Shown piece after piece: positions 42,151 to 53,100 of a stretch of 64,000 bases of DNA (position 1 is the first letter of the stretch; each line of letters opens with the position of its first letter). Made by a program: the position numbers and the translations under genes. The stretch comes from Liolophura sinensis. Its lineage: Eukaryota; Mollusca; Polyplacophora; Chitonida; Chitonidae. The DNA is taken from positions 36,251,608-36,315,607 of the forward strand of contig NC_088300.1 of assembly GCF_032854445.1 (NCBI RefSeq), in the 5' to 3' direction. Under the pieces are notes generated by a model that did not search any database, was not told where the DNA came from, and saw nothing but the letters and a program-made list of their open reading frames with translations.

Positions 42151-45100
42151 AGGGCGGGATCTTAACATTCTTTAAAAATCCATTGTAGGTCGGGCTCTCA
42201 CTGGCTCACTGGCTGCGCGAACGGCAACAGTGTCAATGAGCACTTATCGCCCCCAAGTCTGCACGGACGGTGAGAGCTGAGGGATCTATAAATTTCCTCT
42301 CCACAACAGGGTAGACTACGTGCCTTGTGTGTCCTGACGATGAAAGGTCAAGCACCTATAAGCAATGCCCCTTAAGAATAGCATATGAATGTGATCATGG
42401 TTAATGAAACTTGTACAAGCAGAAATAAAACATCATCCAATGAATTCTGAACACGTCTTTAATTTCAGGACATTGCCGCAGCATTACAGTCCGATTTTCT
42501 TCATACGGTACACAGACACACTATTTTGTACACTGACAATGACGACGACGACGACGGTTCAAGCTGTAACACAAACCAATATTCTTTCAGTTACTTTATC
42601 TTTTTGGCATATTTTGTCATCTAGCGAAGTCAGGGCACCGCATAATGCTCATTGTTTATCTCACCATGACGATCGATCTGACAACTATTTTGCTTAAAAT
42701 CTTTATGTAAACAACAACGACAACAATATCCGACAGCCTTACCCAATAAACCACATTGTATATACTCACAAATTTCTTGGCAGTATTCAGGCTTCTACAA
42801 GGAGTTGGTTAATGAGAAACTTTTAACCACAGTTTAGTCTCTGATGCGTAATTCTTGCATTTTTTCTCGTCACAACACCCCCAGTCCCGCCCGGGGATTG
42901 GGTGACTCTAAACCTTAACTTAAACACAAAAATCTAACCGATAACATGGTCGACATGGATTATATCATTTTGAACTTAACAAAACTCTCGGACCAGTACG
43001 CCGCCCCAAATTAGAGATTAAATGTACAATTTAGATCGTTTTTTGTTGTTGTTGTTGTTGTTTCTGTTTTGATTGTTGTTTAACGCCACACTGAAGAGAT
43101 GTTCATTTACCCAACCAGTATGTCATGGATGACCACATTAAACCAGCTACCCATGGCAAGTTATAATGGCGCACTGCTGGCTGCATTTCATGTGTTGTCC
43201 CACAGGCTTTAAAAGCGAACACCTTTCACTTTGTGGGAGACTGTAAACCGGGTGGTGTAAAATAATCCCTTAATGGAATAAACATTGCAGTCCGTAACAT
43301 AAATTACACGTATACTGGGTAGGATTTGCTACCCATAGCGTAATATTTACTATACTACGGTACCCTTCACCGAGAAGGTCCTCTCCTTTATGTAACATGT
43401 TTAAACGAAGGGTAGGTCTGACACAAACATGTTTCTAACTGATAAATATATCACCCGAGTAGAAGTGAAAATGATTTAGTATGGCGTTAAACAACAATCA
43501 AATAAAAAAGTAAATTAATTAATTAATACTTAAATATTGCCCCCAAAATATTGTGATAGAGGAATATTCAGGTTGGATCGCTATGGATGTCGACTTGTAT
43601 CTCTGTGTAATAAGATCGTCAGCGCCTAGGATTAAGATCTGGGGCCACAAACCTCATGGTTTTCTAATAACACAATGCAGTTTATTGATTTCACATTTTT
43701 ATTCTCAAGCTACAACCACCTAAGTGCATCTAAAAACCTTGACCAATTTTCCTTAATGTTTTCGGAAAATAGAACAGAAAATTTGATGTCAAACTAAAAT
43801 TCTATCGACATAAATGCAGGCGAAATTTTCTACTGTACATACAGCTCATATATTCTATTTAGTTACAAGAAAAGCGCATGTCATATTTCAGTTCCACACC
43901 GGTATTTCGATCTCTGCTCGTTTTTGTTCGGCAAGAAAACGGAAAGCTGCACTAATGACGAACTTAAGAGTAAAGCTAATCACAAAGGCCAGTTGTGACA
44001 GACAGATACGTAAAGTGACTGTGAACGATGTTCAGTGCTGTAATACTTTTATACCACTAGCCATAAGCACAGTTGCAGACGTTTGTGTCAGTGTGGATAT
44101 AACAAACTACAGAACTGATTGTAAAACCAGTGGTGCGACGACAGCATGGCAAATCGCAGATGGTTAACCGTTCGAGATATAAACGTGTTTACAAAGACAC
44201 CGACCTCTACGAGAAAACACCAAAGCCAAGTTTGATAAAGGTTACAAAAATCAGCTTCAACAAATATATTCATGTTGTGTATATCTTCTTGTTCCTTCCA
44301 TGAAGCAATGAATAATGCCAAAAAAAAAAGCGTATAAATACCCTGGATAAATCCGAAAGTCGCACAGTTGATGTTACAATATTCCAGCAAAATTTTATTT
44401 GCCATCGTCCGGAGACGCACATATTTGAACAGTTGTTGTCGGTGGGTACACAAAACAACACTAAGGGTAAACAAAGGAAATCGACAGTGAAAGACAGCGA
44501 ACTAGAACAGAAATAGACCTACAACGGGCAGTGGGAGGAGGGAATGTAATGCGGCTATAAAATTGGACGCAGAGTGTAACACAACAAAAACAATAACCCT
44601 AATACAACAACAACAACAATAACTGTATGACAAATAGTGCAGATCAATGCAATCTAGAGGTAAACATATAATTACATATGTGTTACAAGTGGTTAAGCAA
44701 AGAAACATTTACCCCAATTGTGTCAGCTTGGGATAGCTACTTTTATACAGGAAGTACTAAGTGTAATATTTACATGTATACAAAAAGCTGAAGTTGTCCT
44801 TGGAGAATTTTATACTGCTTATTAGAAAATATACTGCTTATTTCTCTTCATACACATTATATCCTATAACCAGAATTATTATTACTGTTTAATGTTTTAT
44901 AATTAAAACAATTTAAGTTTAAAAAAATTCTTTCAATTTTCCTTTTTTTAACATCATTTAAATAAATAATTAAGGAGAATATTGAATCTTCTCTGTCACC
45001 GAAGATTAATTAATCAGGAGAGTTTGTACTCTGTTTGAGAATAAGGAGATGTATGAGACATTTATCCATATTCGGCAACATGTAACGCCAGATTTGACCA

Positions 45101-46302
45101 TTGGGCAACTAGCGGTTGGTTTTTAAACAAGCACAACTTCCAAACGTTCCAAAATGCAACGGGAATACCGTATTTCTTCACGATGACTTTCTTTCCCTTT
45201 CACTATTTACCCTGTAGCGTGTGTGCTTGGTACCGCAACAAAGTTCTACAGCGATCATATTGTATATTGACATCGATATTGTATCTAATATTATATTTTC
45301 TTCAACATTTAATAATAATGAAGTCTGCGAAAACAAGTTCGGATTACAATCAAACTTGCTCTTAAAATCCCCTCGCTTGGCGCTCAGCCCTGAGAGGTTG
45401 CAACAAGCAAACAGGGCCGATTGACCCAGTATAATGTGACTGGTAGGGGTGTCATATCTGGCGCAATGGCATGATACTTTAATGGGGACAACACTTTGGC
45501 GGAATGGACTCGTCCGGTCACAAGGAGACACTATATATGTGCACACACCAATCGAGTCCTCGTTGAAAAGTAGGCTAAATAGTATGGGATATGGCTCTAC
45601 CGGAGCGTGAACAAAAGTGCAGACACCTATAGGGTTGCTATTTTCGGCGTGTTTGCAGTCTGGCTTGCTCCTATTATTAATAATTGTACAACCTTGCGTG
45701 ATACCTGCCCTTATCAAGCTTTGTTAACAAAGAAAGTTAAGGTCAACAAGTTTATCAAAAATATTACACCTGTTAAGCAGTGTGTAATTCTGAATTATCA
45801 GACAATTTCAACCCACGATGAGAGTAAACTAAATATTATCACAAATCTGTTCTTCTGTCATCATGTTCTAAAAAAATACCATATACTGACTGACAGAAAA
45901 CCGAATGAAATCTGACTAATTTATACTTCTTACCAAATAGTCCTATCGTCGGATCTTTTGCAAAGTCTATATCGATGGATTTTCTAGATCCATGAGAGTA
46001 GTTACTTTAAATGCTGTAGGATAAGGCATTTTTTGTCCTTTCACATGTTAATATAATCATCCATATATATACAGAATGATACGAGCATTTATATCAACAT
46101 ATCACTTCTATATATGGCATATGAGTGCTTTCGATGGTACAATCAGCAAAAGTGATGTCCTAAATATAAGTGTGAAAACGGCGGCTAAAAACAACCTCGG
46201 TTACGCTGCATGTATACTATACAAAGTTGGAGTATGCTCGGGTCTATTAATTCTACAGACGCCACAAACATGATACTGTTACATTAACCTATGGAGAGCA
46301 CT
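42151..46302. other. Intergenic, mostly collinear with copy 1
   Basis: 42151-42568 is copy-2-specific, with a GAC microsatellite at about 42541-42556. From 42569 it matches 22621-26321, including a GTT run near 43043-43060 and the 430-bp inverted-end element (about 43070-43510). No gene is supported. Confidence 0.55.
45343..45590 (+). repeat. SINE-2 body, copy 2
   Basis: Near-identical duplicate of 25390-25640. The differing base at 45541 turns TATATATGTACAC into TATATATGTGCAC. Confidence 0.75.
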
Positions 46303-49300
46303 CTATGTATACCTGTAGTTAGGATTGGTAATTGTCTGCTGGGAGCTCTCGTTTGCATCGACTTCCGATTCGGTGTTATCGTGAACCAACAGAACATCGT
46401 TCTCTTCGTCTTGATCGAGTTCGTCGTCCACTCCCTCAACAACACTATTTGTCGCCATACACACTGGATTTGGGATTTCGCCTTGGAGACAATGTACTTC
46501 TTCCCGAAACGAGTCATATGCACTATCACGACGGCCTGCTATCACCTTTGGCTCGGTTTCCTCACTAATGTCTTTGTTTGATATATCTCGTATGTCACTG
46601 AATTTGCTCGATGTATCTGAAAACAACGCAATCCTTCCAGGTGACTCTACTGGCTCATAAGGAGGATCTTCACTTTCTGGTGCGATTGCTTCAGTCTCAA
46701 AACGGATGTTTTGACTCGAGCCCCTTTGCGGCTCAGCTTGACCAGAAGCATGGTTATTGCCAGTATTTCGTTCATTATCTCCCATTGTATGTTGAAGCAG
46801 GACACTTTCCTTTCGTCTGTCTGGGAGTATGGAATGCCATAGCGAGAGATTCTGTGCTTGTCTAGGTTTACGCGGGGGCACCGGAGGTTTACACATATCA
46901 TCATATATCTCGGGTATTTCATCAGTAGCATTTTCATTATCCGCAGGGAACTCAGTTGTGAGATTCTGTGCTTGTCTAGGTTTACGCGGGAGCACCGGAG
47001 GTATAGACAAATCATCATATATCTCGGGTATTTCGTCAGTAGCATTTTCATTATCCGCAGGGAACTCAGTTGTGAGATTCTGTGCTTGTCCAGGTTTACG
47101 CTGGGGCACCGGAGGTTTACACATATCATCATATATCTCGGGTATTTCATCAGTAGCATTTTCATTATCCGCAGGGAACTCAGTTGTGAGATTCTGTGCT
47201 TGTCCAGGTTTACGCTGGGGCACCGGAGGTTTACACATATCATCATATATCTCGGGTATTTCATCAGTAGCATTTTCATTATCCGCAGGGAACTCAATTG
47301 TGAGATTCTGTGCTTGTGTAGGTTTAGGCTGGGGCACCGGAGGTATAGACAAATCATCATATATCTCATCAGTAGCATTTTCATTATCCGCAGGGAACTC
47401 AGTTGGGGTTCCATTATCTCCCGTGAGTAAATGTACCGCACGGTCAGTACTAACATATTTTACATCATTATTACCCTCACATACCGTTCGATGTATACTA
47501 GTAGGTTCCACGTACCGCTCGATAATAGAACTGCTACCATTGTACTCGTTTTCCTGTTGACAGAAGCCACGTCGTCGTACGACAAAGTGAAAAATTAAAA
47601 ATGCCACAATGCTAGCAAGAATCATTCCAAGCAGTACACCCAGAACAACTGAAAGTTTGTTAAAATCAAAATCGTCATTTTCCGATTCTCTTGATCTTTT
47701 AGGTTTGGCAGTGACACACGCCTGATAATCCTCCCCCCATCCGGACGTCGCTGCACGCAAACAAACCCAATACGACATGTTAGGTTGAAGTGAAGTAAAT
47801 GTGAATTCGTGGGTGAGTGTGTGTATGTGGACAGTTTTAATGTTCTGGTCATCGGGTACCTTAGTTAACTCCAGAAGTAATTCCTCTACATACTTGTCTC
47901 CAGGGCCAGTTAGATGCCACACAGCATGTAGGCTGGAATAGGCCGAAGTATGTACTGATAAATCTATTTCCAAATACGTATCATTGGCACAAATCTCAGT
48001 ATGTAATAGCGTGGAACAGTTTTCTGCCAAAACACATTTTACTTGATATCCTTGCAGGTTTAACGGACTGATGCATCGTGCGTAATCCATAATGTTCTGT
48101 AAGTGACACCGTGTATCTAAATCGGTTAACTCAATTTCTGTTAAATTGCACATTAAAGGGTTACCTGCTAATTTCAGACTTTCTAAAGAATCTGGCATTT
48201 CAGCAAAACTCCCATCAACCGAAGATATTGAATTGTTGGACAAGTCGATGAGCTTCAGGTTCGGGAAAATTTCACCGACGTTGGTTCCTCTAACCTCCTC
48301 AATTTTGTTTTCTGCAAGCAGTAGCCTTTGCAATCGACTTCTTCCGTTTGCCGCGGATATTCTTCCGATGCCATTCAGCATATTTTTAGAAATATCAAGA
48401 GTTTCAACTTCACTCGCGCCACACAATGTATTTAAATTTCCATCTATGAAATTCCCGGATAAATTTAACAGCAAAAAATGGAATTTTTGTAATATATATG
48501 AGTGACAAGGTGGGAAGTTTGTGATGTGATTATTGGTAAGAGAAACACGTAGCTTAATGCGCTTCTCGCATGCTGAACTCAGCACGGGATCTCGGGCAAA
48601 TTTAGCTATTTCGTTGTTGTCTACGTTGAGACCAAATAGTAGCTGGCATCGACGAGGTCCTTTAATATTAATCACAGGAAACTGTTTCAATTTGTTTTTA
48701 GAAACATCAAGATGCAATGTGAAATTAGACGTCTCATCTGCTCGACCAACAAATCGCACCAGTAAGTTTTCAATTTTCTTTATATTATTTGATGACACTG
48801 ATAAAACGATGGTGTACTGTGGATGAAAACTCAAGTCAAACAATCCAGTGATATTGTTTTCAGACAAGTTCAAATGTTCCAGATTTGTTAAGTTTCGCCA
48901 AAACTTACCACGGATTGATGAAATATAATTCCTTTCAAGTCGAAGCACTTTCAGTTTTGTTACTCCTAAAAATATAGATGAAGTTAATTCTCCTAAGAGA
49001 CAATTGTCGGATAAGTCCAGAGATTCCAGATTGTGAAGATCCATGAAGGTATCAGGTCTAAGGTGTGACAAACAGTTGCCACTAAGGTTCAAATGCTTTA
49101 AATTAGGGCTAACCGCAAAGGCGCGTCGAGACAGAGAAGTCATGTGACTGTCAACCAGATTCAAGCTTGTAACAAATTGTCTAAGAAAACAGGTCGGCAC
49201 TCTAGACACATATGTGTGCTCTATAGATATAGATTCGAGTCCATCCATTCCATCAAGAGTAAAGCAGTCCAGTTCTGATATAAAAGAGCCAGTTATGACC

Positions 49301-49557
49301 AAACGTTGGACTTGAAGGGAGTTGAAATTGGTCTCAGCTCGTGTTACGTTGCGCCCAGCGGATAAAGTTAACGTCCGTATGGCAACACCGTCTGCTTGAA
49401 TCTCCGGAAATGGTACTGTCAATTGACAAAACATGTCCGTCATATTCCCAACCACACTACATGAACAGGTACCGTTTCTAAGACATGGCTCTTGAGAAAC
49501 GACTAAGACAATCATACATGTCCACCAAAGGAAAATAGTTGCCCGAAAGAACATCAT
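46303..49557 (-). CDS. LRR2: LRR-FN3 type I membrane receptor-like protein
   Basis: About 1084 residues from the ATG at 49557. The ectodomain is almost identical to LRR1 and the domain order is the same: signal peptide, LRRs, Cys cap, FN3-like segment, TM (VVLGVLLGMILASIVAFLIF), RRR. Differences concentrate in the tail: five repeats instead of four, with three YDDM and two YDDL variants, motifs such as PPVPPRKP and PPVPQRKPGQ, and an LFSDT insertion before SSKFSDIRD. A premature TAG replaces CAG, so the protein stops at NPNYRYT, eight residues before LRR1's end. Conserved tyrosines outside the repeats occur in DPPYEPV and DSAYDSF. Same inferred role as LRR1; the pair could differ in phosphotyrosine valency. 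Confidence 0.9.
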   Translation of the reverse strand: MMFFRATIFLWWTCMIVLVVSQEPCLRNGTCSCSVVGNMTDMFCQLTVPFPEIQADGVAIRTLTLSAGRNVTRAETNFNSLQVQRLVITGSFISELDCFTLDGMDGLESISIEHTYVSRVPTCFLRQFVTSLNLVDSHMTSLSRRAFAVSPNLKHLNLSGNCLSHLRPDTFMDLHNLESLDLSDNCLLGELTSSIFLGVTKLKVLRLERNYISSIRGKFWRNLTNLEHLNLSENNITGLFDLSFHPQYTIVLSVSSNNIKKIENLLVRFVGRADETSNFTLHLDVSKNKLKQFPVINIKGPRRCQLLFGLNVDNNEIAKFARDPVLSSACEKRIKLRVSLTNNHITNFPPCHSYILQKFHFLLLNLSGNFIDGNLNTLCGASEVETLDISKNMLNGIGRISAANGRSRLQRLLLAENKIEEVRGTNVGEIFPNLKLIDLSNNSISSVDGSFAEMPDSLESLKLAGNPLMCNLTEIELTDLDTRCHLQNIMDYARCISPLNLQGYQVKCVLAENCSTLLHTEICANDTYLEIDLSVHTSAYSSLHAVWHLTGPGDKYVEELLLELTKVPDDQNIKTVHIHTLTHEFTFTSLQPNMSYWVCLRAATSGWGEDYQACVTAKPKRSRESENDDFDFNKLSVVLGVLLGMILASIVAFLIFHFVVRRRGFCQQENEYNGSSSIIERYVEPTSIHRTVCEGNNDVKYVSTDRAVHLLTGDNGTPTEFPADNENATDEIYDDLSIPPVPQPKPTQAQNLTIEFPADNENATDEIPEIYDDMCKPPVPQRKPGQAQNLTTEFPADNENATDEIPEIYDDMCKPPVPQRKPGQAQNLTTEFPADNENATDEIPEIYDDLSIPPVLPRKPRQAQNLTTEFPADNENATDEIPEIYDDMCKPPVPPRKPRQAQNLSLWHSILPDRRKESVLLQHTMGDNERNTGNNHASGQAEPQRGSSQNIRFETEAIAPESEDPPYEPVESPGRIALFSDTSSKFSDIRDISNKDISEETEPKVIAGRRDSAYDSFREEVHCLQGEIPNPVCMATNSVVEGVDDELDQDEENDVLLVHDNTESEVDANESSQQTITNPNYRYT
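46838..47410 (-). repeat. 114-bp coding minisatellite in the LRR2 tail
   Basis: Five units. Units 2 and 3 are virtually identical (both CKPPVPQRKPGQ), pointing to a very recent gain of one unit. Long open frames on the plus strand across this region are a side effect of the repeat. Confidence 0.95.
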
Positions 49558-49647
49558 CACATAATAGGTTAACTTCGGCGAGAAAACTTTCTATGTCCGA
49601 ACCCCTTGTAGAATAAACCTTAGAGCGTACCTGTGTTTAGTGGGGAG

Positions 49648-49656
49648 GTTTATATC
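49648..49656 (-). promoter_or_regulatory. Possible TATA box of LRR2
   Basis: Minus-strand GATATAAAC, same spacing as at LRR1. The flanking sequence is also conserved, so conservation alone is not independent support. Confidence 0.45.
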
Positions 49657-51553
49657 TACCCTACATTACATACAATATCACAATACACAGGCTGGAAGAT
49701 AAAGTTTCCCAACCATACAACTTGAGCCAGTCACATACCGTGGTGATTATAATGACTGCCCCGAACCGGATCAGATATTAATAGAAATTTTGGGGGCAAC
49801 ACAATGGAGGATAATACAGAAACACAAGGGAAATCCTGAAAGAAATTACGCTCAAAACCGGAAAAAACACTCATTTCTTTGCAGAATGTGGTGTATTTGG
49901 GTGACAAGGTTATCAGGTTATAGATGTGGCAATGTTTGTTTATTTGACTGAATTGTATACAGTCCTGACTGAACGTGCAAGTATGTTAAGACGTACAAAT
50001 CGAAGTAGTAAAGCCAAAGTGTTGCGTATACTTGTTCCTTGTTACACATTTGTGACGGAGTCAATACCACGACCTGATGACTCTTCCGGAGTCAGCGTTG
50101 AAAAAAAAAACAGAAACAGAACATCCACGATAATTTAGCCCTCGGTGTTACATATCACTCCTGATGACTCATCCCTGAAATCGGGTATACCAACGACACC
50201 TTGCACTGGGACCTGTTTCACACTTTTCCCATCCCGCCTAAGGTCGTTTAGTCGGCTAAGGATCATTTCGCCGACTGTCGTAAATCGGCTACGTGACTAA
50301 ACCATTTCAAAAATCAATGATAATATTTTTTTTTAAATTAGACGATAATTTATCATTTATATTATTTTGAGACAGAGTCTGTAAACAAACGGGGACGACT
50401 GTCACAACAAAACGGATGCATTTTAGTAGTTTGTGAGTTTTAAAAAGACTTTATTGCGCTGAAAGAAGATGATTTATTCCTACTTTTTCTCCAGTTAATA
50501 GGTAAGCGCTCAAAAATAAGACACATGCCACATTCAAAGGCGAAATTGCTCCCTCCTGGCCACCTTCGGGCGTGGTTAAAGCTTTTGAACTAATATAAGA
50601 CAAAAGACTTAAACCGACAGCCAAATATTATCTTTCAAACACCATAAGGTGAAGCACCTTAGTGAAATATGCTAGACGAGTGGCCATTTTAGCGTGCTAA
50701 TGATAAAACTTTTGTTTTAACTTTAGAAACGGGCTGTTGAATTTTAAGTGATAAATCACATGGTGTTTATACACACTTTGTTTAACCTAATTTACGTGTG
50801 ATGTTATTCAGTCTTGTCAAAGGCACGTGTTGTGTGTACTGATGCTTGCAATCTGCCGCTTTCTGCAAAATCTCCATATTTCTATGTATCTTACACGGTA
50901 AAACCAGTACTACACTTTAAAACATCATAGAGTGCATGTCGGGTCGGGTCATACAAACGAATCATTGCCTTCTCGCTTGGCGCTGAGCAATGAGAGGTAT
51001 ATCAAAGAAACAGCACAGGTTGATACCGGTGTCAGCATAATGTGGTGTCATGCCTGATGTCTTCAACATGATATTTCAACGGTGGTAGCACGTTGGCAGC
51101 ATATAATTGCCTCTGCCTCAAGAAGACACAGTACATGTGCACACTGACTTCTCGTCGTCGTATAACTGAAAACTTGGTAAGTGCAAGGTAAAACTCCAAC
51201 ACATATATATTTGTTATATCAATACAATATTTGTCCAGTATATGTACACATACCTAATGATTCCTCGTCATTATATGAATGAAACGTTGTTCAGTATGAC
51301 ATATAAACCCAAGCATACATACATTAAGTGATGTATGAAAGGGTGCAAAGTTTTAAGCTGGAAATGGATAATACACAGTCACATGGCATTCCTCAAAACC
51401 GCAACTTCCTCCTCACTAGGCAATATAAGAGACTACATCATAACCCCGGATCATCGACAACAGTGGGACAGTTTTCAAAAATGGCCACTCGTAACCGGTG
51501 AGATCCGGCGAATTCAGTTTACCTTAGGGTTTTATTCTAACTTTTCACGTAAA
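49657..51553. other. Intergenic, right end of copy 2
   Basis: Matches 29571-31467, including a SINE-2 at about 50935-51215. Homology ends at TTTTCACGTAA; beyond it the sequence is single-copy. No gene is supported. Confidence 0.6.
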
Positions 51554-51964
51554 TGCTTAAAAAGTAGCTAATTATACAGCCCCTAGCACCATGGGTTAAT
51601 GTAAAAAAAGGCACAGATATGCTAATTACAACTTACTGGGAGTCACAGATTTAGAAATAGTCAAAATGCTGTTTATTATCGTAATTAACAATCACATGAC
51701 AACTATGCAAAGGGTCCAGGTCTAGGGGATATTTTGTCCGACAACAAAATCGTTCTCGAAACGAAATCCATCATCTTGTCAGTTTCCCTCAGTCAGGGTT
51801 TTCCTTTAACTGTTCTTGTAACTTTTTTAAAAAGTGCAACTTACACCACCGCTAGCTTGTAGCAGTATTAGGTGAAAAAAGAGCTGCGAATATCCCCTGA
51901 TCAAGAGGTCAACGATTTCGCAGTAATAAACAAACGTCACGTGACCTTTGTTATCAACGTATGT

Positions 51965-52670
51965 AGCGTTCGACATGCGTATACCACCTGTAAATCATAA
52001 ATGGACGTTTCAAGTCGATAATCGCATAACCTTTTTCCAAAACGACTTATACACCCAGATCCGAATGCAATTTGTACGAAAAAATATATAAACTGGAAAT
52101 AAAACTGGAAACATGTCAGAGAGAAGCAGTCAACAGTTTTGAATGATCTAGGGAGGGAAGTGGATATTCTAGGCATTACATCCAGTTGAAATTTCAGACG
52201 TAATCCGTTTTAATATTATTTTGTATGTATGCTTGAAATATACGTTGTACTTAGCAACTTATGGTAGGGCGAATCAATACCACCAAAGTGCTGCTTCCAC
52301 TGAAGTATCATCCCGAAGACACCAGACATGACACCCCACACAGCCGCATTACACTTATACCGGGTCAGTCAGTCATATTCCCTTGCTCTACTCTCTCAGT
52401 GCTGAGCCCCAAGCGTACCATTTTTAAATCTATGGTTCGAAACAGACATTCGTATACCAGCCGTTAACCAATAAGGACGTTCCAGGTCAATAATCAAAAG
52501 GCCATTTCCCAAATCGACCTATAACACAAACCACCAAAGATCTAAGAAAGTATGTAAAGTAAGAACACAGGACGGAATCATGCAAAGAGAAGCAGTCAAC
52601 ATTTCAATGATGTTAGAAAGACGCAAGGTATTCCTAGGCGATTGAGTGGAAATACGTAGTCAAATCGTGT
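51965..52670. repeat. Old direct repeat flanking a reversed SINE-2
   Basis: 51965-52200 and 52441-52670 share, in order, CGTATACCA, GGACGTT, AATAATC-like blocks, CCAAA-CGAC, GAGAGAAGCAGTCAACA and TTCTAGGC/TTCCTAGGC, with about 25-30% divergence. Between them 52262-52440 is a minus-oriented SINE-2 body (CATGACACCCCACACAGCC, CCACTTTGGTG-type blocks reversed). No coding content. Confidence 0.65.
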
Positions 52671-53019
52671 ATCATGCTAGAAGCTGTCGATAACAAAATA
52701 TGTGTTTCAGCTGCTCTTTGATTGGAACTGTTCATACACTAGTATCCAACGTGTCAGTCTAATTCAACGCGATGTATATACAGCCCTAACCTCAGGTGAA
52801 GCGGAATTATACACAAGCATGAAGCAGAGCACCACAGATTCTCGATGCTCTGTCCATATTTACTTACAAGAGAATTATATTAGTTGTAAAACTTGAGAAA
52901 CTTAGAGTGAAGGCGTTTGATGAAATAACCTCGACACACTAGTTGCACAATAATAACGTTGGTAGAAATCTCCACACTACAAACAGGATCTAACAAATAC
53001 TACAGAGTACAAGACTTGG
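52671..53019. other. Intergenic
   Basis: A 64-codon ORF (52702-52896) starts after an acceptor-like TATGTGTTTCAG, but its product is not recognised and no partner exon could be found. Treated as unsupported. Confidence 0.35.
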
Positions 53020-53100
53020 GCATTACCCTATCCGGGTTTGATGCCAGCTCTCCCGACTTCGAGTCTGACGCTCTATCCACTGGGCTACTAAATCGGCTAA
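53020..53100 (-). repeat. tRNA-like SINE head
   Basis: The minus strand reads TAGCCCAGTGGATAGAGCGT, then CAGACTCGAAGTCGGGAG, then CATCAAACCCGGATAG: A-box, anticodon-arm-like TCG context and a degenerate B box. The acceptor stem does not close and no 3' partner is paired, so this is a tRNA-derived repeat head, not a tRNA gene. Confidence 0.55.

Larger units (their letters stand above)
31468..51553 (+). repeat. Tandem segmental duplication, copy 2
   Basis: Begins inside CACGGGCTTTTGTCC, immediately after the last base shared by the two right ends (31467/51553). A 55-bp block (TTTTGTCCTTTCATATTCGG...) occurs at 31478-31532 and again at 31757-31811, consistent with a repaired or illegitimate junction using that sequence. 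Differences from copy 1: the CYP-A deletion, extra satellite plus LINE sequence, and one additional LRR tail unit. Confidence 0.9.

Noticed and set aside
46647-47456. 269-codon minus ORF with KMLLMKYPRYMMICV repeats
   Set aside because: Alternate-frame shadow of the same LRR2 coding repeats.
53020-53100. Possible tRNA-Arg/Ser gene on the minus strand
   Set aside because: A box is good but the acceptor stem does not pair and the B box is degenerate; a SINE head is more likely.
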